Position numbers and translations under genes: made by a program
Shown here: piece by piece, positions 18,793 through 28,101 of the stretch
Layout: each line of letters starts with the position of its first letter
Position numbering within the stretch: position 1 is the stretch's first letter
Notes under the pieces: model-generated
What the model was told of the DNA's origin: nothing
Database searches by the model: none
Seen by the model: only the letters and a program-made list of their open reading frames with translations
From: Sideroxydans lithotrophicus
GTDB taxonomy: Bacteria; Pseudomonadota; Gammaproteobacteria; Burkholderiales; Gallionellaceae
DNA: 64,000 nt
Assembly (NCBI GenBank): GCA_020723185.1
Contig: DYJI01000002.1
Location: 62,001 to 126,000, forward strand
Direction: 5' to 3'

Positions 18793-19359
18793 TCACTGCT
18801 TGATGGCTTCCACCGGGATGGTCAATGTCACTTCGTCGCCGACGTAGGGCACATTCTTGGCCATATCGAAGTCGGAGCGTTTCACCTTGGCCGAGGCAGT
18901 CGCGCCGCAAGCCTCCTTCTTCACCATCGGATGCGGCATGCAGTGGAAGGAATTGATGGTGAGCGTGACCGGTTTGGTGATGTCCTTGATCGTCAGTTCA
19001 CCAACCACAGACACCGGCTGATCCCCCTTGAATTCGACCTTGCTCGATCTGTAGGTGATGGTGGGGAACATCTCTGTGTCGAAGAAATCCGCAGCCTGGA
19101 TGTGTTCATTGAACAACGCCGAACCAGTGTTGACAGACTTGGCATCAATGGTCACATCGACCTTGCCGGTCTTCTTCGCGCGGTCCAGCGTGATGCTGCC
19201 GGAGACTTTGTCGAAGCGGCTGAGCTGGATGGAATATCCGAGGTGGTTGTATTCGAAACGCGGCATGGAATGCGTCGGTTCGATCATGTACGTCTCCGGT
19301 GCGGCATAGGCTGCGACCGAAACAAAAGCAGCGGTCAGGGTGGCGAGTGTGCGTTTCAT
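18793..19359 (-). CDS. YceI family periplasmic protein (first of two)
   Basis: 188-residue secreted protein with a clear signal peptide, MKRTLATLTAAFVSVAAYA, cut at the AYA-APE site. The rest is a YceI lipocalin-like barrel, a family that binds long isoprenoid chains such as polyprenyl quinones; ALFNEHIQAADFFDTEMFPTITYRS is the typical YceI core. The start at ATG 19359 is chosen over upstream codons because it has the signal peptide and AAGGAGA just before it. It is paired with a second, diverged yceI 25 bases upstream. Confidence 0.92.
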   Translation of the reverse strand: MKRTLATLTAAFVSVAAYAAPETYMIEPTHSMPRFEYNHLGYSIQLSRFDKVSGSITLDRAKKTGKVDVTIDAKSVNTGSALFNEHIQAADFFDTEMFPTITYRSSKVEFKGDQPVSVVGELTIKDITKPVTLTINSFHCMPHPMVKKEACGATASAKVKRSDFDMAKNVPYVGDEVTLTIPVEAIKQ

Positions 19360-19384
19360 GGCGTTCTCCTTTTGGTGGTTGGAT

Positions 19385-19963
19385 TTACTTCTTGTTCGGT
19401 GCTGCAGTGACGACAAAATGGAACTTGATCTGTATCTCGTCGGCGACGGTGCCGACATCCGACCATGCGCCTTCGCCGATGGCATAGTCGAGACGTTTGA
19501 TGTTCAGCACGCCGTCGAACTGGCCGCGCGCGCCGGCTTCCGTGAAGGTGACCGGCACGAAGACATCCCGCGTCCTGCCTTTGATGCTGAGTTTGCCGCT
19601 GGCTTCATAACGGTTGCCGCCCAGCGACTTCATGCCGGTTGAGACGAAACTCGCCGTCGGATGGGTTCGGGTATCGAACCACTGCTTGCCGAGCGCTTCT
19701 TCGTTCGCCTCATCCACACCGGTGTCGATGCTGGCGATGTCGATCTCTATGCTGGCCCGCGCCATATCCAGTCTGGCAGGATCGAAAGCGAGCTGGGCAG
19801 TGAAGCGGTCGAACTTGCCTTCCATCGCCACGCCCATCTGCGTGTAGCCGAACATCACCGCGCTTTCATTCGCCTGCACCTGGCGATATTGGGCCGCCCC
19901 CGCCACGCCGAAGTGCATCAACAACGCTGCCATCAACAGGTATCCGATCGTTCTCAGCATCAT
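19385..19963 (-). CDS. YceI family periplasmic protein (second copy)
   Basis: About 192 residues; signal peptide with a leucine-rich core ending at GVAGAA, then a YceI barrel with EEALGKQWFDTRTHPTASFVS. It is clearly diverged from the neighbouring YceI protein, so the pair is old. An earlier in-frame ATG at 19975 overlaps the pirin stop, but AAGGAGG lies between it and the ATGATG at 19963/19960, so one of the latter is the probable start. Likely role: periplasmic binding of an isoprenoid or quinone-like lipid. Confidence 0.9.
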   Translation of the reverse strand: MMLRTIGYLLMAALLMHFGVAGAAQYRQVQANESAVMFGYTQMGVAMEGKFDRFTAQLAFDPARLDMARASIEIDIASIDTGVDEANEEALGKQWFDTRTHPTASFVSTGMKSLGGNRYEASGKLSIKGRTRDVFVPVTFTEAGARGQFDGVLNIKRLDYAIGEGAWSDVGTVADEIQIKFHFVVTAAPNKK

Positions 19964-19971
19964 GCCCTCCT

Positions 19972-20838
19972 TCATGCCAGTCGCCCGCAGCGGTAATCGT
20001 CCAGCGCCTGATGGATCTCTTCCTGCGTGTTCATCACGAAGGGACCGTATTGCACGATGGGTTCGTTGAGCGGTTTGCCCGCGACCAGGATCAACCGGGC
20101 ATCCTCTGTTGCAGTCATCGTCACGCCATCCGCATCCGCTTCGTTGCCCAGGATGCCCATGCGCTGCACATCCACTTGCGTCTCGCCGACCTGCACCGCT
20201 CCGCGATAAACGTAGATGAAGGCATTGTGTGTGGCCGGCAGAGCGGTCGAGAACGGTGTGCCGGCAGGCAGGTGGATGTCCAGATAGACCGGCTCGGTGA
20301 TCTCGCGCGTCATCGCCCCCGTCACCCTATTGCTCTCACCGGCAATCACGCGCACTGTCGCGCCTTCCGCTGTGATGTATTCGGGGATCTCCGCCGATGC
20401 GAAATCCTTGTACCAGGGCGCAGCCATCTTGTTGCGCGCAGGCAAGTTGAGCCACAGCTGGAAACCCTCCATCAGCCCGTCTTCCTGCTCGGGGATCTCG
20501 GAATGGATCGCGCCACGCCCGGCGATCATCCACTGCATGCCACCGTTCTCCAGCAGACCTTCGTGCCCGGCACTGTCGCGATGGCGCATGCGCCCGGACA
20601 ACATATAGGTGATGGTCTCGAAGCCGCGATGCGGATGGTCGGGGAAACCGGCGATGTAGTCGTCCGGATCGTCGCTGCCGAATGCATCCAGCATCAGGAA
20701 GGGATCGAGACGACGCTGCAGTTTGCCGGTCAGCACGCGCGTCAGGCTGACGCCCGCGCCGTCCGAAGTCGCCACGCCCTGCACCAGACGTTCGATAGCG
20801 CGCGTACGCTTGAGAAGTGTTGGGGTCGCCGTGTTCAT
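19972..20838 (-). CDS. Pirin family protein
   Basis: 288-residue bicupin of the pirin family (YhaK/YhhW-like). The N-terminal cupin carries the metal-binding motif HPHRGFET and a second histidine segment GAIHSEIPE; the C-terminal pirin domain follows with the GKPLNEPIVQYGPFVMNT end. Some bacterial pirins oxidise quercetin, others have redox-regulatory roles; the substrate here is unknown. It is the first gene of an operon with two YceI proteins, an Old Yellow Enzyme and a glutaredoxin, and is divergent from a LysR gene. Confidence 0.93.
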   Translation of the reverse strand: MNTATPTLLKRTRAIERLVQGVATSDGAGVSLTRVLTGKLQRRLDPFLMLDAFGSDDPDDYIAGFPDHPHRGFETITYMLSGRMRHRDSAGHEGLLENGGMQWMIAGRGAIHSEIPEQEDGLMEGFQLWLNLPARNKMAAPWYKDFASAEIPEYITAEGATVRVIAGESNRVTGAMTREITEPVYLDIHLPAGTPFSTALPATHNAFIYVYRGAVQVGETQVDVQRMGILGNEADADGVTMTATEDARLILVAGKPLNEPIVQYGPFVMNTQEEIHQALDDYRCGRLA

Positions 20839-20927
20839 GGCACATCCTTGGTTGACTAAAGTGCTTGCATACTAGTCGTTCCAAATTGATAGATAAATAT
20901 ACTCTTGCGAGATAGACTATCCCGTAA
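20839..20927. promoter_or_regulatory. Divergent pirin/LysR regulatory region
   Basis: 89-base A+T-rich intergenic region between pirin and the LysR gene. GATAG-A-CTATC (20911-20921) is a perfect 5-bp-arm dyad just before the LysR start and is the best operator candidate; a related GATAGATAAATA stretch lies at 20888-20899. LysR regulators usually bind such T-N11-A type dyads in the shared region and control both directions. Promoter boxes are not unambiguous. Confidence 0.5.
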
Positions 20928-21833
20928 ATGGAACAAACAAATATCTCCGCCGACGACATGATCCTGTTCGCCGCCATCGCCGAACAGGCTAGTCTGGTGC
21001 GCGCCGCCGAACAACTCAGCATGCCCAAAGCCACCGTTTCGCGCCGCCTGGGGCATCTGGAAGAAACGTTGGGACAGAAGCTGTTGATCCGCACCACACG
21101 CCGCCTGACCCTCACCGAATTCGGCGAAGCCTTCCTCGATCACTGTCGCCGCGTCGCGGAAGAAGTCGTCACCGTGCAGGATTTCGTGCGCAGCCAGGAT
21201 GTGCAACCGCGCGGCAGGCTGCGCGTCTCCATGCCGGAAGACTACGCCAGACGCACGCTGTCGCGCGCACTGGCCACCTTCATCGAAGCCTATCCCGAGA
21301 TCGAACTCGAACTCGACCTTAGCTCGCGACTGGTGGACCTGATCGGCGAACGCTTCGACCTCGCCATCCGCATGGGCGAACTGGCGAACGATTCCACGCT
21401 GGTCGCACGCAAACTGGACGAACAACACCTCGGCCTCTATGCCAGCCCCATCTATCTGGCACTGCACCCCGCCCCGCGCCACCCGGACGAGCTGGCACAC
21501 CACGCCGCACTGCGTATGGGCGCAGAGAACGGTCAAGCACTGGCGTGGCAATTACAGCATGGCAAGGAAGAGTGGCAAGGCATCCCTCCCGGACGCATGA
21601 CGCTGAACTCCATCAGCGTCATACAACAACTGCTATTGGATGGTGCAGGCATTGGCATGCTGCCTGTGCCATTTGCCGAAGAGGACGTGAAGAAAAAAAG
21701 ACTGGTGCGCGTGCTGCCCGACTGGCGCTTTCCCTCCGTCACCGCCTGGGCGGTGATGCCGATGCGACGCTTCCTGCCCAGCAAGACGCGCGCGTTTCTG
21801 GACCATGTAGAGAACGCATTGCGACTCGCGTAA
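20928..21833 (+). CDS. LysR family transcriptional regulator
   Basis: 301 residues: N-terminal winged helix-turn-helix (about 8-66, SLVRAAEQLSMPKATVSRRLGHLEE), then the two-lobed periplasmic-binding-like effector domain, with the short effector-domain style of the CrgA/AaeR-like group. It is transcribed away from the pirin-yceI-yceI-OYE-grx operon, the standard arrangement for a LysR protein controlling its neighbour. The inducer is not predictable, though electrophiles or quinones would fit the operon content. A terminator follows 20 bases after the stop. Confidence 0.92.
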   Translation: MEQTNISADDMILFAAIAEQASLVRAAEQLSMPKATVSRRLGHLEETLGQKLLIRTTRRLTLTEFGEAFLDHCRRVAEEVVTVQDFVRSQDVQPRGRLRVSMPEDYARRTLSRALATFIEAYPEIELELDLSSRLVDLIGERFDLAIRMGELANDSTLVARKLDEQHLGLYASPIYLALHPAPRHPDELAHHAALRMGAENGQALAWQLQHGKEEWQGIPPGRMTLNSISVIQQLLLDGAGIGMLPVPFAEEDVKKKRLVRVLPDWRFPSVTAWAVMPMRRFLPSKTRAFLDHVENALRLA

Positions 21834-21852
21834 AGCGCCTTGACACAAAAAA

Positions 21853-21881
21853 CAAAGCCTCGCAATGATGCGAGGCTTTTG
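21853..21881. terminator. Bidirectional Rho-independent terminator (LysR gene / rpoD-tRNA)
   Basis: An 11-bp stem AAAGCCTCGCA (21854-21864) / TGCGAGGCTTT (21869-21879) with loop ATGA. TTTTG follows on the plus strand and a run of A precedes it (T on the minus strand), so it can stop transcription of the LysR gene from the left and of rpoD-tRNA from the right. Confidence 0.92.
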
Positions 21882-21884
21882 TAT

Positions 21885-21961
21885 TGGTGGGCCCTGACAG
21901 ACTTGAACTGTCGACCAAAGGATTATGAGTCCTCTGCTCTAACCAACTGAGCTAAGGGCCC
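21885..21961 (-). tRNA. tRNA with anticodon CAT, probably tRNA-Ile2 (lysidine type)
   Basis: 77 bases including an encoded CCA. The acceptor stem GGGCCCT pairs with AGGGCCC; the D arm is AGCTCAGTTGGTTAGAGC and the T-loop has TTCAAGT. The anticodon CAT is at 21925-21927 in loop CTCATAA. CAT may read Met or, when its C is converted to lysidine, the Ile codon AUA. The GGTCG variable region and TTCAAGTC T-arm resemble bacterial tRNA-Ile2 more than elongator tRNA-Met, but this is not decisive. It starts 7 bases after the rpoD stop on the same strand and so is probably processed from the rpoD transcript. Confidence 0.93.
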
Positions 21962-21968
21962 GTGACAC

Positions 21969-24011
21969 TTAACCTTCGCCGTCGAGGAAACTCTTCAGCT
22001 TCTCGGAGCGCGAAGGATGGCGCAGCTTGCGCAGGGCCTTGGCTTCTATCTGACGGATACGTTCGCGTGTGACATCGAACTGTTTTCCGACCTCTTCCAG
22101 CGTGTGGTCGGTGTTCATCTCGATACCGAAGCGCATGCGCAGCACTTTGGCTTCGCGTTGCGTCAGGCTGTCGAGGATGTCCTTGGTCACGTTGCGCAGG
22201 CTATCGAACACGGCCGCATCGATCGGTGCCAAGCTGTTGGCGTCCTCGATGAAGTCGCCAAGATGCGAATCGTCATCGTCGCCCACCGGCGTCTCCATGG
22301 AGATGGGCTCCTTGGCGATCTTGAGGATCTTGCGGATCTTGTCCTCCGGCATCTCCATCTTGATGGCGAGCGTGGCGGCATCGGCCTCGATACCAGTCTC
22401 CTGCATGATCTGGCGCGAGATGCGGTTCATCTTGTTGATGGTCTCGATCATGTGCACCGGGATACGGATGGTGCGCGCCTGATCGGCGATGGAACGGGTG
22501 ATCGCCTGGCGGATCCACCATGTCGCGTAGGTCGAGAACTTGTAACCGCGGCGGTATTCGAATTTGTCCACGGCCTTCATCAGACCGATGTTTCCTTCCT
22601 GGATCAGGTCGAGGAATTGCAGGCCGCGGTTGGTGTATTTCTTGGCGATGGAGATGACCAGACGCAGGTTGGCCTCGATCATGTCGCGCTTGGCGCGGCG
22701 TGCCTTGGCTTCGCCGTTGGTCATCTGCCGGTTTATCTCTTTCAGGTCGACGATGGGGATACCCACACGCTGTTGCAGGGCGATCATCTGCTTCTGCTGG
22801 TCGATGATGGCGGCCTCGTTGCGCGACAGCGCATCGCTGTAGGGCTTCTTGGCCGCGATCTCGCGATGCACCCATTCCAGATCGAGCTCGTTGGAAGGGA
22901 AAGACTTGATGAAGTGCGGACGGGGCATGTGCGATTTGGTGACGCACAGAGTCTGGATGGCACGTTCACTGGCACGTACTTCCTCCACCATCTTGCGCAT
23001 GGTGTCGCACAAGGCGTCCACTTGTTTGGCAGAGAAACGGAACTGCATCAACTCGTCGGAAATCTGCTGCTGCAGCTTGTCGTACTGTTTGCTGCGGTAA
23101 CCGTATTTCTCGTAAGCCTTGCCCATCTTGGTGAACAGGTCGCTGATCACCGCAAATCGGGCCAGCGCATCGACCTTCATCTGTGCGAGGTTAGCGGCCA
23201 CAGCAGCAGCAGCGGCTTCCGCCTGCGCCTCTTCATCCTCTTCGTCATCACTGTCGCCATCATCGCTATCGGCTTCATGGTCGTCATTCGACTCGCCGTC
23301 GGCATCGTCGGCATCGCTGCCGATCTTCGCTTCATCCTCGCCATCAACGAATCCGTCGATCAGTTCCTCCACACGCATCTCGTCGCTGGCGATCTTCTGG
23401 GCCAGCAACAGGATCTCCGCGATGGTCGCAGGACAGGCGGAGATGGCCATGATCATATGCTTCAGGCCGTCTTCGATGCGCTTGGCGATCTCAATCTCGT
23501 CCTGACGAGTGAGCAGGTTGACCACCCCCATCTCGCGCATGTACATGCGGACAGGATCGGTGGTGCGTCCGAATTCGGAATCAACGGTGGAGATGGCAGC
23601 CTCGGCTTCGGCAGCGGCATCATCATCGGCTACGGGAGGGGCGACTTCGTTCATCACCAACGACTCGCTATCCGGCGCGACGTCGCACACGGAGATACCC
23701 ATGTCGTTGATCATGCTGACCACGCCCTCCACCTGCTCGACCTCCAGCATATCGGGCAGATGGTCGTTGATCTCGGCGAAGGTCAGATAGCCGCGCTCCT
23801 TGCCCAGCAGGATGAGAGCCTTGAGGCGGGTGCGGCGCTCTTCGATGTCTTGGGAAGTATCGCTCTGCTTGTTGTTTACTTCAGCCGCCTTGGCTTTTAC
23901 GACGGTCGTTTTCCCGGCGCTCTTTTCCTCTGCGCCCTGTGTTTCGTCCTGAATCACCGCTGTGGTTTTCTTTGCCGGAGTGGTGGTTTTCTTTTTTTGC
24001 TGAGTCGCCAT
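21969..24011 (-). CDS. rpoD: RNA polymerase sigma factor RpoD (sigma 70)
   Basis: Primary housekeeping sigma factor, 680 residues. Order: basic N-terminal tail, region 1.1, region 1.2 ([11 protein letters not shown]), a non-conserved region with a very acidic stretch near 240-270, region 2 ([19 protein letters not shown], the -10-recognition and melting helices), region 3, and region 4 with the -35-binding helix-turn-helix [18 protein letters not shown]. Last protein gene of the rpsU-yqeY-dnaG-rpoD operon; an additional -10 box lies upstream at 24078-24083. Confidence 0.98.
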   Translation of the reverse strand: MATQQKKKTTTPAKKTTAVIQDETQGAEEKSAGKTTVVKAKAAEVNNKQSDTSQDIEERRTRLKALILLGKERGYLTFAEINDHLPDMLEVEQVEGVVSMINDMGISVCDVAPDSESLVMNEVAPPVADDDAAAEAEAAISTVDSEFGRTTDPVRMYMREMGVVNLLTRQDEIEIAKRIEDGLKHMIMAISACPATIAEILLLAQKIASDEMRVEELIDGFVDGEDEAKIGSDADDADGESNDDHEADSDDGDSDDEEDEEAQAEAAAAAVAANLAQMKVDALARFAVISDLFTKMGKAYEKYGYRSKQYDKLQQQISDELMQFRFSAKQVDALCDTMRKMVEEVRASERAIQTLCVTKSHMPRPHFIKSFPSNELDLEWVHREIAAKKPYSDALSRNEAAIIDQQKQMIALQQRVGIPIVDLKEINRQMTNGEAKARRAKRDMIEANLRLVISIAKKYTNRGLQFLDLIQEGNIGLMKAVDKFEYRRGYKFSTYATWWIRQAITRSIADQARTIRIPVHMIETINKMNRISRQIMQETGIEADAATLAIKMEMPEDKIRKILKIAKEPISMETPVGDDDDSHLGDFIEDANSLAPIDAAVFDSLRNVTKDILDSLTQREAKVLRMRFGIEMNTDHTLEEVGKQFDVTRERIRQIEAKALRKLRHPSRSEKLKSFLDGEG

Positions 24012-24077
24012 GCTCGGTTCCCAGAATTAGATTGATTAGCGGGCAGTCGAGTCCCCAGGACCGCCAAAAGGGCGCGG

Positions 24078-24086
24078 ATTATAGCA
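24078..24086 (-). promoter_or_regulatory. Probable internal rpoD promoter (extended -10)
   Basis: On the minus strand TGC directly precedes TATAAT (24083-24078), an extended -10 element, followed by CCGCGCCC. No convincing -35 lies 16-18 bases upstream, which an extended -10 can tolerate. It is 67 bases before the rpoD start, in the 156-base dnaG-rpoD gap, and would give rpoD its own promoter inside the macromolecular-synthesis operon. Confidence 0.62.
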
Positions 24087-24167
24087 GATTTATTCAACTT
24101 TTCCGAAGGTTAGCTTCAAGTAGCGCCTGCACAGTCGGATGCAATTACCGTGCCTGCCTCTTGATTT

Positions 24168-25901
24168 TCAACTCACGACAGCCTTCAATCTCAACAGCGC
24201 CTCGTTAAGTTCAGCGTGCCGGGCGCGATCGGCGTGGGTCATCCCGGCCAAACCCTTTGCCTGTAGCAACGCCATCTCACTTTCGATCTCTGACCGTTGA
24301 ATCTTGCGCAGTACGCCAGCAAAGTCCGAGTCGATGTCGTAATCGTCACCCAGCTGCATGACTTCGCCCTGCACGGATGCGAACACCGCAGCGTGCACCG
24401 TATCCTGAAAATGCTGTATCAGTGCAGCGGTGCTGACCTCGTCGGCTCCTTCACGCAACCAGTCAGCCAGCGCGGCGATGGCGACCCCTTCGGCAGTCTC
24501 ATTCGACCAGTCGCGTGGCAAATCACGTGCAAGTTCAGGCTTCATCAGCAGGCAGCGCAACATATGGCGCAGTTCCGACGGGGCGTTGCGCTTTGCCTTT
24601 TGTGGGGCCAGCCGTTTGGGCGCGGTGACCGACTTGATGGACCACAGCGCTTCCAGTTCGGCCTGCTCCAGACCGGCCAGCGCCGCGACCTGCTTGCGTA
24701 ACAGCAAAGCGGTGGTCGGTGCCGTGATGGCTGTCAGCAACGGCTGGGCATTCTTAACCAGCGCGCTTTTCCCTTCCTGAGTCGTCAGGTCTACTTGCGA
24801 AGAAAGTTCTCGCAGCAGATAGCCGGACAGTGTCATTGAATCGTCCAGTTCGCGCTCGAATGCCTCGGTTCCGAATTCGCGTATGTATGAATCGGGGTCG
24901 TGCTCCTCAGGCAGGAACAGGAAGCCGATTCGTTTGCCATCCTGCAACTGCGGCAAGGCGTTCTCCAGCGCACGCCAGGCGGCCTTCTGGCCGGCACGAT
25001 CCCCGTCGAAACAGAAAACCAGTTGGTCGCACAAGCGCATCAGCTTTTGAATATGGAAGGGCGTCGTTGCCGTCCCCAGTGTCGCCACCGCATATTCCAC
25101 GCCGTGCTGCGCGAGCGCCACCACGTCCATATAACCTTCAACCACGACCACGCGCTGGTGTGCACGAATGGCCTTTTGCGCCTGATACAGACCGTATAGC
25201 TCATGACCTTTCTCGAACAGTTTGGTCTCTGGGGAATTTAGATATTTCGGCTCGCCCTTATCCAGCACGCGCCCACCGAAACCGATGACCTGACCGCGCA
25301 CATTCACGATGGGGAACATGATGCGGTCACGGAAACGGTCGTAGCGCTTTCCGCCATCCCCCTCGATCACCATGCCGGTTTCGACGAGCGCTGCATCCTG
25401 ATAGCTTGGAACCGCATTCTTCAATGGCTGCCAGTCGTCCGGTGCATAGCCGATGCCAAAACGCGCCGCCACTTCACCAGACAGCCCGCGTCCCTTGAGG
25501 TATTCGATGGCTCGCGGGTTATTTTTCAGCTGCTCGCGGTAGTAGCGCGTCGCTGTCTGCATCAGTTCATACAGGTCGGGCGCAACTTTCTGTTGCGGGA
25601 CGTTCGAAGCTTCACGTGGCACTTCAAGACCGATACCTTTGGCCAGGTCTTCCACCGCTTCCACGAAACCGCTTCCGGTGTGCTCCATGACGAAGCCTAT
25701 GGCCGTGCCATGCGCGCCACAGCCGAAGCAGTGATAGAACTGCTTGCTCTGGCTGACAGTGAAGGAGGGAGATTTTTCGTTATGGAAAGGACAGCAGGCG
25801 ACGTAGTTGGCACCCGCCTTCTTGAGCGGGACATAGCGCTCGATGACATCGACGATGTCCAGACGGTTGAGCAGGTCCTGAATGAAACTTTTTGGAATCA
25901 C
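24168..25901 (-). CDS. dnaG: DNA primase
   Basis: Synthesises RNA primers at the replication fork together with DnaB helicase. 577 residues. N-terminal zinc-binding domain with the CHC2 ligands Cys37, His40, Cys58 and Cys61 (CPFH...CFGCG), a TOPRIM RNA-polymerase core with VVVEGYMDVVALAQ and FCFDGDRAGQKAA, and a C-terminal helicase-interaction domain. The start is GTG at 25901, preceded by a G-rich ribosome-binding stretch; MIPKSFIQDLLNRLDIVDVI matches the family N-terminus. Confidence 0.97.
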   Translation of the reverse strand: MIPKSFIQDLLNRLDIVDVIERYVPLKKAGANYVACCPFHNEKSPSFTVSQSKQFYHCFGCGAHGTAIGFVMEHTGSGFVEAVEDLAKGIGLEVPREASNVPQQKVAPDLYELMQTATRYYREQLKNNPRAIEYLKGRGLSGEVAARFGIGYAPDDWQPLKNAVPSYQDAALVETGMVIEGDGGKRYDRFRDRIMFPIVNVRGQVIGFGGRVLDKGEPKYLNSPETKLFEKGHELYGLYQAQKAIRAHQRVVVVEGYMDVVALAQHGVEYAVATLGTATTPFHIQKLMRLCDQLVFCFDGDRAGQKAAWRALENALPQLQDGKRIGFLFLPEEHDPDSYIREFGTEAFERELDDSMTLSGYLLRELSSQVDLTTQEGKSALVKNAQPLLTAITAPTTALLLRKQVAALAGLEQAELEALWSIKSVTAPKRLAPQKAKRNAPSELRHMLRCLLMKPELARDLPRDWSNETAEGVAIAALADWLREGADEVSTAALIQHFQDTVHAAVFASVQGEVMQLGDDYDIDSDFAGVLRKIQRSEIESEMALLQAKGLAGMTHADRARHAELNEALLRLKAVVS

Positions 25902-25958
25902 TCCCGCCCCCGCTCAATATTGAAACCCCGCTTCCCGGTCAGCACCGGGACAGCGGAA

Positions 25959-26405
25959 TCACTTTGACAAAGCAGCCTTGACTTGTCCGGACACTTTGCC
26001 CAGATCGGCACGCCCGGCCAGTTGGGGCTTAAGGATCGCCATCACCTTGCCCATATCCTGCACGCCGGCTGCACCGGATGCGGCGACAGCCTGTACGATG
26101 GCGGCAGCGACTTCCGCATCGCTCATCTGCTGCGGCATATAGGCTTGCAGCACTGACACCTCGAACTTCTCGACATCCGCCAGATCCTGCCGTCCGGCCG
26201 CATCATACTGGGCGATGGAATCGCGACGCTGCTTGAGCATCTTGTCGATGATCGCCAGCACATCCGCATCGCCGAGTTCGACACGCTCGTCGACCTCTTT
26301 CTGCTTCATGGCAGCAAGCAGTAGCCGGATCGCACTGAGGCGGGCCGTGTCCTTGGCGCGCATCGCGGATTTCATATCTTCGGTGATCTGCAGCTTCAGG
26401 CTCAA
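25959..26405 (-). CDS. yqeY: GatB/YqeY domain-containing protein
   Basis: 148-residue small helical protein related to the tail domain of GatB. Proposed to act on tRNA-dependent amidation or as a tRNA binder, but its function is not established. MSLKLQITEDMKSAMRAKD is the family N-terminus, giving a TTG start at 26405 with GAGGAG upstream. It sits between rpsU and dnaG as in many beta- and gammaproteobacteria. Confidence 0.93.
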   Translation of the reverse strand: MSLKLQITEDMKSAMRAKDTARLSAIRLLLAAMKQKEVDERVELGDADVLAIIDKMLKQRRDSIAQYDAAGRQDLADVEKFEVSVLQAYMPQQMSDAEVAAAIVQAVAASGAAGVQDMGKVMAILKPQLAGRADLGKVSGQVKAALSK

Positions 26406-26431
26406 GCGCTACTCCTCAAAACAAATGCAAA

Positions 26432-26460
26432 ACGCCGCAACCCCGAAAGATTGCGGCGTC
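26432..26460 (-). terminator. Rho-independent terminator/attenuator after rpsU
   Basis: On the minus strand a 9-bp stem ACGCCGCAA / TTGCGGCGT (26459-26451 and 26440-26432) with a 10-base loop is followed by TTTTGCATTTG. It lies between rpsU and yqeY, the same site as the known partial terminator of the enterobacterial rpsU-dnaG-rpoD operon, and would make rpsU mRNA more abundant than the rest. Confidence 0.85.
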
Positions 26461-26474
26461 GAGATAATACCGGA

Positions 26475-26687
26475 TCAGTACAGCTTCGGCGGCAGAGTCT
26501 GGCTGCGCAGGCGCTTGTAGTGACGCTTGACGGCAGCGGCCAGCTTGCGCTTGCGCTCTGCTGTGGGCTTCTCGTAAAACTCGCGAGCGCGCAAATCGGT
26601 CAGCAGACCGGTCTTTTCAACGGAACGCTTGAAGCGGCGCATTGCCACTTCGAACGGCTCATTTTCTTTAACACGTACGGTTGTCAT
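26475..26687 (-). CDS. rpsU: 30S ribosomal protein S21
   Basis: 70-residue, very basic small-subunit protein located near the 3' end of 16S rRNA and needed for initiation. [21 protein letters not shown] is the canonical N-terminus, fixing the start at ATG 26687 rather than an in-frame codon at 26708. First gene of the macromolecular-synthesis operon, with its own strong promoter and a terminator-like hairpin directly downstream. Confidence 0.97.
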   Translation of the reverse strand: MTTVRVKENEPFEVAMRRFKRSVEKTGLLTDLRAREFYEKPTAERKRKLAAAVKRHYKRLRSQTLPPKLY

Positions 26688-26723
26688 GGACAAACTACCT
26701 TTAACCAAAAATTCGAGGGCGCG

Positions 26724-26752
26724 ATTCTACCGAAGACGCACCCGGCGCACAA
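26724..26752 (-). promoter_or_regulatory. rpsU operon sigma70 promoter
   Basis: Minus strand TTGTGC (26752-26747), 17-base spacer, TAGAAT (26729-26724), then a CGCGCCC discriminator. It lies between tyrS and rpsU, about 37 bases before the rpsU ATG. The GC-rich discriminator is the type often found at growth-rate-controlled promoters. Confidence 0.75.
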
Positions 26753-26759
26753 CCTGTAT

Positions 26760-27956
26760 TTACAAAACCGTTACCCGACCGAACTTGCGCTTGCCGACTT
26801 GGGCCACGACTACCGCACCGACCTTGATCTGCAGGGCTTTGTCGCTGACCTTCTCGCCATCTAGCTTAACGCCGCCCTGACCGATCATGCGGATCGCCTC
26901 GGAAGTGCTGGCAACCAGATCGGCCTGTTTCAGCAGATGGGCGATACCGATGCTGCCGCCGCCGGACTGCACCGAGATCTCCGGCATGTCGTCCGGTAAC
27001 ACGCCCTTCTGGAAGCGTGCCTCGAACTCGGCCAAGGCGTCCTCGGCCACCTTCTGAGAGTGGAAGCGGGCGACGATCTCCTGCGCCAGCATCACCTTGA
27101 TATCGCGCGGATTTCGCCCCTGCGCGACCTCTTCCTTGAAATTGGCGATCTGCGCCAGACTGCGGAACGAGAGCAGATCGTAATAGCGCCACATCAGGTC
27201 ATCGGAGACAGACATGATCTTGCCGAACATCTCGGTCGGCGAGTCAGTGATGCCGACATAGTTGCCCAACGATTTGGACATCTTGTTCACACCGTCCAGC
27301 CCTTCCAGTAGCGGCATGGTGAGTACGCACTGCTGCGGCTGACCATGATGCCTTTGCAGTTCGCGCCCCATCAGCAGGTTGAATTTCTGGTCGGTGCCAC
27401 CGAGCTCGATGTCGGCCTTGAGGGCGACGGAGTCGTAACCCTGCACCAACGGGTAGATGAATTCATGGATGGCGATGGGCTGGTTGCCCTTGTAACGCTT
27501 GGAAAAATCGTCGCGCTCCAGCATTTGCGCCACGGTGTGGGTGGCGGCCAGGCGGATAAGGTCGACCGCACTGAACTTGTCCATCCAGGAGGAGTTGAAC
27601 ACGACCTCGGTCCGCTCCGGATCGAGTACCTTGAACACTTGGTCTTTATAGCTTTCCGCATTGGCAAGCACCTGCTCACGCGTGAGCGGCGGGCGGGTGG
27701 CATTCTTGCCTGTGGGGTCGCCGATCATGCCGGTGAAGTCGCCGATCAGAAACAGGGCATGGTGGCCGAGATCCTGCAACTGGCGCATCTTGTTCAGCAA
27801 CACGGTATGGCCAAGGTGCAGGTCGGGTGCGGTCGGATCAAAGCCGGCCTTGATGCGCAACGGGCGGCCCAGCCCCAGCTTCTTTACCAGCTCGGCCTCG
27901 ATCAGCAGTTCATCACTGCCACGCTTGATTTGATTGAGGATTTCTTCTTGACTCAT
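26760..27956 (-). CDS. tyrS: Tyrosyl-tRNA synthetase (short TyrZ-type)
   Basis: Class I synthetase charging tRNA-Tyr, 398 residues. The HIGH motif is HLGH in [10 protein letters not shown] and the KMSKS motif is intact in [12 protein letters not shown]-terminal S4-like RNA-binding domain follows ([16 protein letters not shown]). Sequence style and length match the TyrZ group of beta- and gammaproteobacteria. The frame extends upstream to 28277, but [10 protein letters not shown] at ATG 27956 is the family start. Divergent from the M23 peptidase gene. Confidence 0.96.
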   Translation of the reverse strand: MSQEEILNQIKRGSDELLIEAELVKKLGLGRPLRIKAGFDPTAPDLHLGHTVLLNKMRQLQDLGHHALFLIGDFTGMIGDPTGKNATRPPLTREQVLANAESYKDQVFKVLDPERTEVVFNSSWMDKFSAVDLIRLAATHTVAQMLERDDFSKRYKGNQPIAIHEFIYPLVQGYDSVALKADIELGGTDQKFNLLMGRELQRHHGQPQQCVLTMPLLEGLDGVNKMSKSLGNYVGITDSPTEMFGKIMSVSDDLMWRYYDLLSFRSLAQIANFKEEVAQGRNPRDIKVMLAQEIVARFHSQKVAEDALAEFEARFQKGVLPDDMPEISVQSGGGSIGIAHLLKQADLVASTSEAIRMIGQGGVKLDGEKVSDKALQIKVGAVVVAQVGKRKFGRVTVL

Positions 27957-28101
27957 GTCGAAAGACCGTTTGTCTGTCTCTTGCCCGGGAGCCGGGCGGA
28001 TTTTGATGGGGTATCGCTTTCTGTTAAAGTGGCACCGTATTCTGCTTGTCGGCCGCAATGCCTTTCGCATATGACCCGACGATGCCGCCAAGGAAGCGCG
28101 A

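Noticed and set aside
23200-23360. Low-complexity acidic stretch in rpoD as a repeat or insertion
   Set aside because: An acidic, variable spacer between conserved regions 1.2 and 2 is usual for proteobacterial sigma 70, and the frame is intact.
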